From Panulirus ornatus (taxonomy: Eukaryota; Arthropoda; Malacostraca; Decapoda; Palinuridae), in the NCBI RefSeq assembly GCF_036320965.1, contig NC_092230.1, forward strand, positions 43,752,735 to 43,816,734: 64,000 nucleotides of DNA, written 5' to 3'. Position numbers and translations under genes: made by a program. The notes beneath the pieces were generated by a model, which saw only the letters and a list, made by a program, of their open reading frames with translations, made no database searches and was not told the origin of the DNA. Shown here in pieces: positions 1 through 14,800 of the stretch (the first letter of the stretch is position 1; every line of letters starts with the position of its first letter).

Positions 1-2156
1 GTAAAGGAGGCTTTTGGAAACACTTGACAGAGAACAAGCCATAATATTTCCAAAGAAAAAGCACCTCCAATATCCTCCCCATCTGTGTTAGCATACTGAT
101 ATCCTTTCATTCAATATTTCTACACATAATCAGGTTATTCACCATCAATACTGCACTCAAGTAAGAGTAGAGTTTTAGGTGCTAAAAAAGAAGTAAATCC
201 TTCTATATCCTCCTCACACTTGTTGGCTAATCTCCCTTGCACCAAATTTTAGAGCAAACGGTGAACTACTTCTAAACCATTTCATGTTATTTACCACTAA
301 TGCTGTGCCTACATATTAATAAGAGTACAGTAAGAAAAGAACAGAAAGAAATATATTTATTTCTTCCTTACTTATCAGCAACTGTCCTGCATGTCTGGGC
401 ACTGACTTAGCATTGGACCAGGCTACCACAGAGGTAGTAATATATTTTTCAGTGCATCTTATGCTACTTTCCAATGCTAATCTATAATTCATAAATGAAG
501 GTCTTTCCTTTACTTTTGTGAAGTCCATAATGGAATTTCCAGAACAAGCCTGCAGTTAACGGAACAAGGCTGCTGTTTAAGAGTTACAGAACGGGGTACA
601 TCAGATGATGATACCCGAGGAATAATTTTTGATTGCATGAAATGGAGGTGTTTTGTGTTTGATGGTGTAGCAATCAATGAATATGTTCATATTACTTAAT
701 GAATCAGCTCAGTGTTGAATAGTGTTTATGATAATGTGGAAGTCCATATTTACTTTACACACAGAAGATATGTGTAAGGGAACAGACTGTATGTCCTTGA
801 TCCACATCATGAAAAGGAATGCAGTTAAGAAATAACAGAAACAGATAGCAGAAATTTTCCCAAAAAGTAGTGCCTAATATGACTCACACAGACATACCAC
901 ATACTCCCAATTCTGACAATATCCAAAGGATCTGATGCCATTCAATTCTTTAGATGCTGAGATACAACTGTTTACAGTTTAATGAGAATGTACTTCAGAC
1001 TTTTCAGGTTATGACCAAGTTGCACATTAAAGTGTAACTCCCAACAATGGACAGATATTTGATGGACAGATATCAGCCAGACAGATGACAATAGCAAGCA
1101 GTGTAATCCCTAACTGTCTGTCAAGTTACACAAGGGACACAAAAAGCCCTAAAAAGCATTCATAAATCTTATATGCAGACCACAGAGACAAAACTTTCCG
1201 AAATGCCTTCCAGTAAACTTGAACATAAGCCTCTTCCAAACAGATACATGTTGCATATCCTATTTTTTATCAAAAAGAGATCCACTAACATTTTCAATAT
1301 AATCAGTCACAATCCAGTCATATGCCTCACTAACTCTACAAAGATGACTTATTCTGCTGTGGTTTTTAAACAAAAAGTATTTCTGCAAATAAATCATAAA
1401 TTCACTACTTCCAACATCAACTCTGCTCTTCCCCCGTGAAGGGCAAACTAATTCTTCCCTCATTGCAATTGTGCCATAAAGCTTGCTAACCACACATACA
1501 TATTCCTCTATAGTTTCACAGATATAATTTTGATAAAACCAAACATTACTCCATCTTCCCCTTCATATTTTTGCTTCATACATAGACAGGTGGCAAATAT
1601 TAATCAGATAAGATTCTGAAATCATGCATAATTCTTTATAATGTGTGTGCCAATTCATGTGAAGGATCTGCTACAACTACAGCACTGTCTTAAGAAGATC
1701 AAAGCCAATTAAACAGCATTACAATAACTGCAGTTGGTGAGATACTACAAACCTGAAAGATGCATCTACAACTGTGGTAGGCAGGAACAGCAACTGGTGC
1801 ACTGTGAACAATGGATGTAGTTTACTGGTGGGTGGTTGATTCTCACATCAATACCAACCTCTAAACAAAAGGAAGTTCTGTCTCTCTGATGGTGGCTGCA
1901 AAGGAACTCATACAATGGGAGGAGTTTAGTTAGTGTTAAATTACCTTCACTCTTGACTGGATCTGGAATAAAGAAGGACTATTATAAAATCTGTAAGGAA
2001 AAGTAGTGAAAGTTAATATACGTCACAATTCAAAACAAACTTTTGTTCTTCTGGAGACACTAAAAGGTGAACCTTACTGCTAGGAAAAGTCAGAACTCAA
2101 TGCATGGGATGATGTACCACTGGAAAATTCAGACACCTGCAATCTAAAAACTTTAG
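1..2156. other. Intronic or 3' gene sequence without recognisable features
   Basis: This AT-rich stretch lies downstream of the last visible GPCPD1-like exon. I looked on the minus strand for the continuation of the GDPD domain and found no recognisable exon. The longest open frames (316-528, 1,260-1,493) have no family resemblance and no splice context. I treat it as intron, but an unrecognised short exon cannot be excluded. Confidence 0.5.
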
Positions 2157-2167
2157 TTAAGAATTAA

Positions 2168-2209
2168 AAATATATATAAACATACATATACACATACATA
2201 CATACATGT

Positions 2210-2273
<64 letters not shown>
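2168..2273. repeat. (TA)n microsatellite with imperfect CATA flank
   Basis: A pure TA dinucleotide run covers about 2,215-2,272. It is preceded by a degenerate CATA/TACA stretch from about 2,168. Confidence 0.95.
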
Positions 2274-2276
<3 letters not shown>

Positions 2277-2339
2277 TACTGAAGTGAAACTCACTGTATA
2301 AAACAAAACCAGGCCCTGTTGCTTTACGAGATCCATCTT

Positions 2340-3720
2340 ACTGTTGTTCAACACCCAGTACTCTTCTTACTAATGTTGCAAAAAATAATACCCACCTTGT
2401 TGCAGTTCTTGAACCACCTTACTGTCATATAAGAGCAACCTAACTACTACTGAATATCCATCTTGAAATTAATAAAGATGCATGCTGCTGCTAGAATGAC
2501 CCCATCAACTTGCTTCAAAAGAACCAATTTGGTGCTACACATATCAAACACTTTAATGATGATGCTTCACAAAGTCTACCAAACTGCTCAAAAAATGGAC
2601 TTACAAGATGCCCTCCAGGTTCTTGCATTGTTACTAGAGACCTCTCCCACTATTACTGAAGAACAACCCCATAGCTACCTAAGCCCCACTTTGCTGCTAC
2701 AAAATACCCACCACACTTAAATATAAGAACCTCACTCCTATCATGCAAAGCCCAACTTACTAATGCACTACCAAAGAACCCACCACTCTAAACCTGAAAA
2801 TCTACCCAGATACTACCAGAAATCCACCTTCCTGTTATATATGAATAACCTTGTTGCTAACCAAAATCCATCTTACTTTTCCCTTAAGGTACATCAAGAA
2901 GCTAAAGTAAACCCAACTTGCTGGTACTGTCCATGTTGCTACACAGGAAACACCTTATAGTTACATATGATCCTTCATGATGCTACTTAAAAACCACTTT
3001 GCTGCTACCAAAGATCCATCCTTCTGCAATATAAAACCAACCTTGCTGCTCCACATGGTCTATCTTTTTAACACCCAAGACTCACCTTGCTGCTCCATGG
3101 GGTCCACTCTCCTGTCAGTGAGATCTCACCAATTACCTAAGTTCCACCTTGTAGCTATTCAACCTTCCTGCTACACGACGCAATACCTACCCTAAAACCC
3201 ATCTCACCGCCTCATATGACTCCAAGTTACCAAAGATTAATCTGTATGTCAAAGAACCTAAAAACTCGTCTTACTTATCAAAAGACTAACTTTCAGAGAT
3301 ATCCAAATATTGTCTCAAAAGGGCCATTCAAAACTCCAAAGCCATCTTCCTATGACACAAGACTTATGAGTTCCAACAATCCACCTTGTGGCCATGTAGG
3401 ACCTACTAATTCTCCAAGAACCAATCTATTACTCTGAAAGGATCACTCTACTGTAGTATATGTGCGAACATTTTCCCAAGGCCTAACTCACCGCTAAATA
3501 AGCCATCACTTATGCAGGATTGCATCTTGTTGTTACAAGAAAACCAAAAGTTATGTAAGGCCTTCCTTGCTGCTTTGTAAGACCCACTTTCCCTATGAAA
3601 AACATCAAAAGCTTACCTGGCCACTACTAGTCCAGTCTTACACCTTAGCATGACAAATTTTAATGCTTACCTTGCTGCTACTACTCTGCTGCTACATAAT
3701 TTCTACTTCAATACACCCAC
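2340..3720 (+). repeat. Strongly diverged minisatellite built on a CCACCTTGCTGCTAC-like core
   Basis: The core CCACCTTGCTGCTAC, or close variants such as CACCTTGTTGC and CAACCTTGCTGCT, recurs every 20-40 bases for about 1.4 kb, separated by A/C-rich spacers. The unit length drifts, so the array is old. The short plus-strand open frames in it (2,463-2,720, 2,763-2,960, 2,977-3,195) come from the biased composition. The array ends directly beside the donor site of the exon at 3,725-3,935. Confidence 0.7.
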
Positions 3721-3724
3721 CCAC

Positions 3725-3935
3725 CTTGAGTGCCTGAAGCTGCGATAGTGTTAGGTCCTTGATGGGAATCTCCAAGAGGTCAGTTTGGTCCTGTTCCTTT
3801 TTTCGCTTGAGAGCAATGCAGGCATGAAAGTCATGGTAGATCACTGGCACCAAATCTTTGCTTAGTTGAACGTCAAATTCCACCATGTCTGCCCCTATCT
3901 CTGCTGCATATTTCAAGGATGCAATGGTGTTTTCT
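3725..3935 (-). CDS. GPCPD1: GPCPD1-like coding exon 9 (GDPD domain)
   Basis: Acceptor CATCAG at 3,936-3,941 and donor CAAG|GTGGGT at 3,725/3,724. The exon has 211 bases; its first base completes the arginine codon of the previous exon and 70 codons follow. It encodes ENTIAS, the metal-binding EFD (363-365) and IYHD (376-379), then ends in a helix with LSQLQALK. It ends in phase 0. Confidence 0.93.
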
Positions 3936-6900
3936 CTGATGTTTGCACAGCTTTGAAAAGAATATGGGAACCTTAAAACTACCTGGTCATATCAACAACT
4001 AAAATTCTTAATATGAACAACCTTAACCTACAGTATCATCTTAACAAGAATTATTATCTGATGATCAACTAACAGACATAAAAGCCTTTGTTGTGCATCC
4101 TGGTGAAATTATCCTTGTTCAATATTAACCATACTAATCAGGTATATTACTGAATGAAAAAAGGAATGTACCTTTTGGGTTCTGAGTGGTAAGAATTTCC
4201 CGCACCTCGATGACCGACCTCAAGCCCTTTCCAGCTGTCCTTCCAATGGCGAGCATATGACACACTCATGTCTCCTCCAAATTCCATGGGGTAGACCACC
4301 ATATAGTGTACTACCAGCAAAATAAACAAGAGTAATGTAACAACAAAGTAAGCAAGAGCTAAAAGTCTTCTTATGTACATGAGCTTTCTATTAACGTGCT
4401 AGAAGTCATGTTATAAGTTCTGCTCCTTCCTCACAATCAAACATATATAGACAATAATTCTGATCACAACAGCATGTACTTACCAAGACCAACAGGCAAA
4501 GCACCTTGGAAAATTTCACGTGGGGTTTAAGTCTTCCTCCACCATTTTTACCTTCCAGAGGCAGAGAGAAAATACTTTCAAGCCCTACCTAGTGTGAAAT
4601 GCTAGCACAATACTAAAGCAATTCTCATGAGCCAAACTGACAAGGGCTACCATGTAACAAATGTGTCACTAACAGACATCATGAATGATGTTAGCTTGCA
4701 TGTCCTATTCAGCTAAGAATGTCATTACGACAGAAAACCTTGAGACATCACCAGCCATCACTTCTGTGGGCTTCATGCAATACTCACCAGTAAGTTGTCC
4801 AACTGGAATGTGCTTAGGAGAGGTAATTGGAAGTGTTGCTACCCCATAATTCTCTTTCATGTTTGATGGCAACACGTATGAACATCCCAGATAGCGAGGA
4901 ATCTCTTCACCTGATTCTTCAATGTAGAAATCACACAGGAAAGCCTGTCAAAGACACAACAAGCTAAAACCTCAGTAATGGATACGAGAAAGTCAGTACC
5001 ATTAAGGCATGACCCAGGGTAAAAGAAGATAATGACCAGTGTAAAACTGGACTGATTAATATGTTGTTCTCTTCACTTGTGATAATGAAACACAGAATTA
5101 TCAACATTAACAGCATATCATCTAAATTTAGCTAAAACTCATCAACATATATAACATGTTTATTCCACAAGTATATCAATTACAGACTTTCATCGACTCT
5201 ACTTAGTATCTTTCAATGGTGAGGTTTAGCCAAGAGGTTAACCTAACCTAACCATCTCTAGGTCCTCTTGCCAGATGTACCTGAAATTTCTTTATCAACA
5301 ACAAAAATAATGTATATGGCATATTTCTTCTAAGATCCTCTTCTACAAAGAGGATATATATATATCTATATATATAAAAGCACTTACTACTGAAAAAGAA
5401 TTAAAGTAATATACATATAGATATATACACAGGTATATAATTATAAGCACAAACTCGCCAAGGGCTTCCTCCACAGCCTCAGCCAACAGGAACGTCGCAC
5501 CTGGTACCAACCTTAAGCCAGATTCTGATCAGCCAAAGATCTTTAACCATCGCTGTAATGTGGAGATTAGGCTGTCATACACCATATCTTCTGATGAGCC
5601 TGCATTATTAGCCTCCAAAGAGACTAAAAATTTTCACTCATCTCCATCTCCAAAAGAGGATAAAATTGATCGAGGACATTTCTTATCTCTGGCTATACCA
5701 TCATCCTTAACTGCAAAATGACTCCATAGGAAAGCTAACAAGCACCCGGAGACTACCTGACACTACTAAAATGGTACATGATAATGATGACAACAGTTTG
5801 AAGGTGAAAAATCCATCTTTGCATGAGGCGCTGCTTATTTTTTCTTCGGCTCATTTACAAAGTATATGTGTATTAAACCAATATAGATAATGACATGACC
5901 AAAAAGACTGCTTACATTCCCACTGTCAATTACACCCCTACAACAATAGCCTTTCATTCAGGAGGAAAAAGGAAGTAATAACATGCAATTATGGGAATAA
6001 GACCTAGAAGACCCAAGGTACAAAGGAAGGATGAGTGAATAAAACACAAGCACACATCTAACATATTCTTTCCAAGCCCATTTCATTAGTACACTCTCAA
6101 ATAGGCTCTTCTACACATTCTAGCAACCTTCTCTATTACTGCAAACACATCATTCCTGTGCATTTCTTCCCAAAATGGACCAGAAATATGTCTAACTTCC
6201 AGCACTCTTCCAACTTTCAAAGTACCTTCAATTTTTGTTTCCGTTTGTTTCTGCTCTCAATTTATAATTCAGTTCATTTGCATTTCATATTCTGCCTACA
6301 TTTTCAACATGTCCCTCTTCACTTGCATTAATGAAGCATCTCATTTCATAAAGGACCATAATCATAAACATGACACAATGCAATACACTTAATATCATAA
6401 GGCATGTTTCTGGCCATTCAATTACCTGATTATACTGAGAGAAGTGCTGAAAGTCAACCAAACCACTTGTACACAGATATATACAATGAGAAGAATGTCA
6501 AATTTTGTTAGTGTGCAACAGCAGGCAAAACTGGCACTGAGAATCTGCTACATATTGCAACATAGGTTTTGAGTAAGCTACATTGTTACCAGTTTACCCT
6601 CCACTTTCAACTTCCTAAACAGCTAAGAAAGATAAATATGTGCCATATCGACATATGTTAGTGCAGATAAAATGTGATAAATGATATGCCTTGGTCAATG
6701 TATAATTCAGAGATTAAGATAGCAAGATGGGTATAATGAAAAGTCTATTTCTCTGTCCATTTAAAATCAATGCTAATGTAAAACATGTAGCACTGGCCCT
6801 GGAATTTGCCTTCATGCATTCCTAGTAAGCCGACTTTTCCTTGCTGAAAGGTTGCCATGCACCGAACTAGGAAACAGAATACATCATATACTTTTCTTTC

Positions 6901-8756
6901 ACGACATCCATTCTTCCAAACAGCAGCAGCAGCAGAAAAAAAAAAAAAAAAAAAAAAAATAGCAATTCATGTCAATTTCATCTCAGGGTGCTTTAGCCAA
7001 ATACATGCTTTGGATAGGAGGATGAAAGGATGGGTGGGGATAAGGTTAGGAGTCACTCTGAGCACTAGGTCAAGACACTTCATCCTGACCTAGACAGATC
7101 TTCGAGCATCAAGCCTGGAAACATCAGCTCAGGGCCTTGTCCCCTATCAGCACAATGTCTGAAAGAGGAAATAATAAAATCTGATAATATAATAACACTA
7201 TTCACTCTGTTTATCGTCCAGACTTCTTCTGATGTTGACATGGATTCAAATGACAGTTTTTTCAATATCCCACTTCCCCTGAAAGACTCAAAAGGAGTTA
7301 AATCCTGCAAGGAAAGATAGTGGAAGAGTTACATTACACTCACAATATATGTTCATACTATGTTCATACTACTTGCCATTTCCCGCGTTTGCGAGGTAGC
7401 GCAAGGAAACAGACGAAAGAAATGGCCCAACCCACCCCCATACACATGTATATACATACACGTCCACACACGCAAATATACATACCTACACAGCTTTCCA
7501 TGGTTTACCCCAGACGCTTCACATGCCCTGATTCAATCCACTGACAACACGTCAACCCCGGTATACCACATCGATCCAATTCACTCTATTCCTTACCCTC
7601 CTTTCACCCTCCTGCATGTTCAGGCCCGATCACACAAAATCTTTTTCACTCCATCTTTCCACCTCCAATTTGGTCTCCCACTTCCCCTCGTTCCCTCCAC
7701 CTCCGACACATATATCCTCTTGGTCAATCTTTCCTCACTCATTCTCTCCATGTGCCCAAACCATTTCAAAACACCCTCTTCTGCTCTCTCAACCACGCTC
7801 TTTTCATTTTCCACACATCTCTCTTACCCTTACGTTACTTACTCGATCAAACCACCTCACGCCACACATTGTCCTCAAACATCTCATTTCCAGCACATCC
7901 ACCCTCCTGCGCACAACTCTATCCATAGCCCACGCCTCGCAACCATACAACATTGTTGGAACCACTATTCCTTAAAACATACCCATTTTTGCTTTCCAAG
8001 ATAATGTTCTGGACTTCCACACATTCTTCAAGGTTCCCAGGATTTTCGCCCCCCTCCCCCACCCTATGATCCACTTCCGCTTCCATGGTTCCATCCGCTG
8101 CCAGATCCACTCCCAGATATCTAAAACACTTTACTTCCTCCAGTTTTTCTCCATTCAAACTTACCTCCCAATTGACTTGACCCTCAACCCTACAGTACCT
8201 AATAACCTTGCTCTTATTCACATTTACTCTTAACTTTCTTCTTTCACACACTTTACCAAACTCAGTCACCAGCTTCTGCAGTTTCTCACATGAATCAGCC
8301 ACCAGCGCTGTATCATCAGCGAACAACAACTGACTCACTTCCCAAGCTCTCTCATCCACAACAGACTTCATACTTGCCCCTCTTTCCAAAACTCTTGCAT
8401 TCATCTCCCTAACAACCCCATCCATAAACAAATTAAACAACCATGGAGACATCACACACCCCTGCCGCAAACCTACATTCACTGAGAACCAATCACTTTC
8501 CTCTCTTCCTACACATACACATGCCTTACATCCTTGATAAAAACTTTTCACTGCTTCTAACAACTTGCCTCCCATACCATATATTCTTAATATCTTCCAC
8601 AGAGCATCTCTATCAACTCTATCATATGCCTTCTCCAGATCCATAAATGCTACATACAAATCCATTTGCTTTTCTAAGTATTTCTCACATACATTCTTCA
8701 AAGCAAACACCTGATCCACACATCCTCTACCACTTCTGAAACCACACTGCCCTTCC

Positions 8757-8842
<86 letters not shown>

Positions 8843-11800
8843 TATAGTGGCCAACATGACATGGGCAAAACATGCCTCAATAAAGGCCTTCTTGGGTAAA
8901 CAAGTTATAGGGTAAGAAAAAGCATGAAGAAATTATTCAGAGATCCTCAGGGGTTTGTAGACCTAACTTCTAGAGACAGAAGGGTTATAAAAAGAGATAG
9001 AAAAAGATGGATGAGGGTTCCAAAGTGTCACTATTTGTGGGAAGGAGGTATAACTATCAATCCTAATGTGACTGGTCTCCAGAAAAGAAACTGTAGGACA
9101 GAACAGCCAGATGTGAGTTACAGGTCCAAGACCTGGTGGTAGGGACACATACAGACATTTCATGAGAGCAGAGGCCAATATAATACTTGAAGATCAGAAA
9201 GAGGGCAGCAACCTCATGGAGGACAGAGAAAGATGGTTGGAGAGAGGTGATACCTGGAGAACTAATGAAATGGAAGGCTTTTGATTCTGCTCAGGCAAAT
9301 AGAGAGATATAGGAAGTCACCCCAAATATGTCAACAGTAATCCAACCTGGGTCAAATAAGACCCCTACAGATATACCTGCTTACAACAGAAATAATTATG
9401 GCACATAAACAATATTCCTAGTTTGTGGTAGGCAGATTCTGTAACACTGAATGAGGGGTTTCCAAGAAAGTGGAGGATATGGTTATGCCCAATAAGTTTA
9501 TCTTCTTGTAGAGATGAATTGTAGTGTTTTGAAACTGGAGTTGGGGGAAAAGAGGACATTCACAAAGAGATGTTGATAGAAACTCCATTTTAGTACCCAT
9601 TGGATCTAAATGGTTTTCTGTTTCCCTGTTCCAAGATACTGCACAGGTATGAATCATGGAGATGTTTTCATTTCAAGAAAGAGAATGATTCTAAAAGTGT
9701 GCATGAAAAGGGAAAATGAGCTGAAGTATGTACAGTGACATCATTGGCACTAGAGTAAATAAAGCTGTATGATGAACAGAGATCACTTATGGAGAGACAA
9801 AAGTAAATGATCAGTCAGTAACCTGAAGGACCCCACTGCTGAAAGAATAAGAGAAACTCACTCCATCAATGATTACTGCAGTGGACCAGCTAAAGAGGAA
9901 ACAGAGAAAAGCAGAAAATCCAAAAGATATAACTTTGGAAAGCAAAAATTTAAGCCACAATCTGTCAAGTCATCTGAAAAAAGTTGAAGGCCACAACAAA
10001 TGGTTCACCGAAATCTCAAGAGGAGTCACCATAGATAAGTTACACAGGAAACAATCAATTTCAGAGTTTCAAAGACTTTGGAGACAGCAAAAATGAGAGC
10101 AAGGGGATAATAGTTAGAAGGGTTAGAATGGGCTCATTTCTCAGGGATGGGCTACACCACAGCAGGCTTCCAAGGAGTTGGAAAAATGGAGGAGGCATGC
10201 TATCAGGGCCATACAACTTGTCCACTTGAAGCTGGGAAGGACTCAGTAGACCCTGCACAAACAAAGGGCATAGGTTGTGAGAGATGGGAAGGAAAAATAA
10301 CATGGAATCATCCAAAGACGAATTACAGGAGAAACAAGTATCAAAAAGAGTGGCATTAACAGCTGAAGAGTTAGCTATAGATTACTCAGGGCAAATGAGA
10401 GGAGGAGAGGTTAAACTAAAGAATCACTTCCTTCACACCATGGTAACCAATAGACAATACGTCCAGTCACACTAAGCCTCAGACTCATACATGTATTTTG
10501 GATATATTCCCTGAATGTAAATGCCCCATAATCTTGCTCTCCCTTAACATTTACTTTATCAGTCAAACTTGGATATATTTTCTTTTACCTCATAAGTTTT
10601 CTCTACAAGATTCAGTTTTTGATCTGTCACTCTGCTAAGTTCCTTCCCTGTCTCCATCAATTTCCATTATTCCTCATATAATCTACTTTTCTCAATCTAC
10701 ATCCACTTAAAAAAAAAAGTGCTGAAATCTAAACTTTTGACTGTACACTCTTTACTACACAACCTAAGAAACTCACAATTCTGCCTATGTAACATGGCAG
10801 ACGTTTAGGAATCCGTCTTATATCATCAATATCTTTACCTGTCTATCTCTTGTTTATCACTAAAAGTCACTCATTAACTTGCAACTTAACCAAGGTCATA
10901 ATACAAAAAGTTTAAATAAAGTATACTTTAAACAATATACAGTTCTGTCCCAGCATCTAAGTATTAAATGGCATAAGATTGGATTTTGCCTGAATTCCGC
11001 CACTTTTAAGATGGTCCAAGCTGGACCTTAAGCTGGCTCACAACTTGAGGAAAATTCCACATTTGGGCATGAAACTTTAAACAAGTGTTGAATAGCATAA
11101 AACCCATGACTCTAGTATGGCTTTTGCCTCATTCATGCCCCTTATAAAAAGCCTCAACCTTGAAATTTAACCTAAATCAAAATTTACAAGAAAATTCTTA
11201 CTCAGGGAATGGAGCTTAATTTTGATATTTTTGATATTTTCCAAACAATATTTCCACCCATTCATTCTTCAGCACCAATAAAAATGATGCAATGCAGGTA
11301 ACACGTGTTTCATGAAACACCCTTCTAGGTGTTCAGTATTTCAATATTTCATCCTTCACTCTAACAGATGTGCTAGAAACATCTTAAACAGAAAGGCATT
11401 CCATGGAAGATGTGCTGCCTGCATTGGAATATAATTATTGAGAGTACAGTACATTACAAGTGGGTGAATAAACTGTGTGGAGAATATCAAAAACAATTGT
11501 ACTAAGTTTCTTGGTCCAAGAGGGATTTTTCTTCAAATGATGTGCCACGTTAAGTTCAAAATCAAACCTTTTTTTAATAAAGGGCATGACTATGGGAAAA
11601 TCCAACCCATAGTAATTATGCCCTTCTGTTCTTTAGATGCAAAGAAACAAATGTACAGATTAAAGCATACAATCTGATGTGTTCAATCTAACCTGTACAG
11701 ATCAGGTCAGGTCAAACACATCTTGACTATACTAGGGTGTAGCTCCTAATGATGGATGGACATAGATAACGAGAGCAACATACAGAATAAACAGAAAGTG

Positions 11801-14800
11801 CTTGCCATCTTATGCAGCCAACACAATGAGAGAAAAAGTGACCAATAAGTATCTGCCATGCTATAAAGGTAACATATCTCTTTCAAGATGGATTCCTAAC
11901 GAATTCTTAATTAACGTTCAATACCCTTCCACACTCTTTCACTTACATGCACCATTAGTCTTTAATATAATCCTCTTCATACATAATTTTAGCTACAATT
12001 TTTCACTACAATGTCAATTCAATCAAAGAATATCTTTAAAATTATGCCTTTATATTCTTTCCTATGTTTAATCATCACCTACAAGACATGATCTCTCTCC
12101 TCTTAAAATTCCATCATCTCAAATACTACATACAGCCTCAAAGCATTCAACAATTCTCTTCTAGTTAATATCATGCTTGTATCTAATTCCAAACCATTGG
12201 TAGCAAGAACATTTTATATACAGTTGGTGATCAGGGAAAAACTGAGTTTCAATTCTACTGCATCCATATTATGTACTGGAACAATACTGAAAGGATTAGA
12301 ATAGGTAATGAAGAGGATATAACGATCACAGCTATCGATGATAAGCTTATTACAGCCAACAGAAATATGCAAAAAATAAGAACATTCTGTGATGCAATTC
12401 CATTCTACAAGGCAAGGAAAAAACCAGGATAACTAATAATTGTCATGCAATATATGTTTAGGTAAGAAAAAAGTCAAGACTATCAAAGGTCAAACTGGAA
12501 CATCTATTGTAAATTTCAACAAAAATAAAGGTATTAACCCTTTCACTGCAGCTGGGAGACATATGCCCCAGTAATTCATTTTTCCATTTGCTAAAGCTGG
12601 GGCATATACAAGTTGATAATTCTTTTCTATTTACTGCAGCTGTGGCATATACTTACAGCCATTAAAGCTTGTAGTAGCATATTAAAGTAGCATATCACCC
12701 ATTCTTTCCATATTCTAGAGCCCAAATTTTTCTCGACATACTGGACAGTATATGTGATGTCAAAAAAGCCTGTACAATATATACACCCTCATATTATGAT
12801 ATAATTTTTGAAACAGTCACTCTCAAAGGATTATAGATATTACTGATGAAAGCAGTTAAGAATTATATATGTTTGAGACAAAACAAAATTCAAAAAAATA
12901 CCACACACCTGAAAATATTCTTGGAATACCTTTTATGCCGAGTAGCGAACAACACAAGTTAAATGGCAAAAGCACATGTTAACAAGATCTCACCTGGATG
13001 GGTTGTATATAATTCTCTTTAGTAAATTTTTCAAGTTAGTCTTAATGACAAATCCCTGGAGATATATTTTTTGAGTATCTAAAAATAACCCACACACAGA
13101 ATGTGTCTTGGATAGTAGGAATGCCACAGTGAAAAGATAAAAAATGAACGTGAAAGCATAATCAATATCTTATAGTCTAAAGGGTTTGAGGGTCAGATAA
13201 GTGATCTCCTGTCTAAAGTGGCTGCAAGCATGCTGTTTTCATCAATAACCAAATGCAACATTTGTAAGAATCACTTTGCATAACTTATGTCTGTCGTCCA
13301 ACGTCCAAACACCACTAGACATTAGGAGCATAAATATCTTAGATGAGGATGTTGGAAGAGTAATTTAGGATCAGTTGAAATGGAAGCATTTTTGTGTGGA
13401 CACCAGCAAAAATAGACTGTGATCCCTCTACAAAGAAATGACTAGGTGTGCATAGTGAAGGAATGTGAAGCATTCTCAGCCATCTAGAAATTTGTGTTTC
13501 ACTTCAACACACTGGTCATGGGTTAAGGATAAGTGAGTGATCTGAGAGGCTGTGTGTACCTCATACAACCCAGGGAATCAGGAACAGAATCAATTATGTA
13601 TTGTCACTTTCCAAATGAATGAACAGAGAAAAGAGACAAGGGTGAGCAAGGGTGATTCCCAGAAGGCTCAGACTGGGATGTCTGAATGTATGTGGATCTA
13701 ACTACAATGGCAGGAAAGGAGAGACAGGTTCTATGTTTGAGGAGAGGAACCTGAGTGTTCTAGCTCTGAGCTAAAGGTGAAGGAAGTACCAAAGTAGTAT
13801 ATCCTGGGGTTCGAGAGGGGAGGAAAACAAAGGAAGGGGTTGAGAATGTGTTAGAAAGTGTAAGGAAGTTAATCTAAGACAGGTACCTGTGGCACACCTG
13901 ATACAGCATCTTCAACATACATATCCATTTGCTATTATCATGAATTACCTGTTTGTTAAACACACCCCAATTAACCTTTCTAAATTACCTTTACCTTTTA
14001 TTTTTCAGTTTACTACACTAAACTAAAATTCTGATGGTGACCTTACCAAAGACTTTAGCAAAGTCAAGGAAACCAGTGTCCACCTTCATTCTTTACATAA
14101 GCATTTCATGTATACTTCTGCAGTGTAATAACTGCTAAACTTGTGTATTTCTGCTTTAAACAAATGCATGCTAACCTTCTCTCATCCAGTCACTGCCATA
14201 GTTGCATATAAGTCGTGGTATTCTATTTGCTTTTCACTGTGGGTGTACTTTTTAAGATTAAAATTCTTGTAATGCTCATTTCTGCCTTGAGGCAAAATAA
14301 AAGGCCACTACTGCTTGCGCAAGGTAGCATCTACACAATAGTGCGAGATTCTATCATCATCATTATCACACGTGATCACAATTTCCTGTGTTACTGAGGT
14401 AGCATCAGAAAACAAAGAAAGACCCATCCACTCACATACACATATATATACTAATATACCAGATTCTACAGCCTACTTTTTTTTTTCCATACGCTGGAAA
14501 GTCTATAGTACTTTGAGAAACTGTAAACGCCTATCAAATAATGGATACTGGTGATGAAAACTTTTAGTAATTCATCTTGTTTTGTGTGTGTGACAAAAAC
14601 ATTTTCAGAAATACAAAACCTCTCACTAGATACACTTGACGGTACATCTGAAGTATCTCTTATGTCTAACAGCATAGCAAGATATCTTTATGAATGAGTG
14701 GCAAACAAAAGTAATTTTTCACCTAGCTTAGTTGTTTATAGTCTACTTTGAATATCATGTTCCGGCTAAACACAAAATGAAAATAACAGAAACACTTTTT

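Noticed and set aside
316..528. Minus-strand frame as the next GPCPD1-like exon
   Set aside because: It has no GDPD motifs and no splice sites in the required phase 0.
4311..4380. Hydrophobic N-terminal extension (LLALAYFVVTLLLFILLVV) of the exon at 4,172, suggesting a membrane segment
   Set aside because: It lies upstream of a good acceptor in intron sequence, and splicing at that acceptor restores the family-conserved join with the previous exon.
7360..8004. Plus-strand open frames opposite the LINE copies (also at 19,004-19,544 and 33,387-33,927)
   Set aside because: They are antisense shadows of the LINE RT and C-terminal frames; identical shadows occur in each copy.
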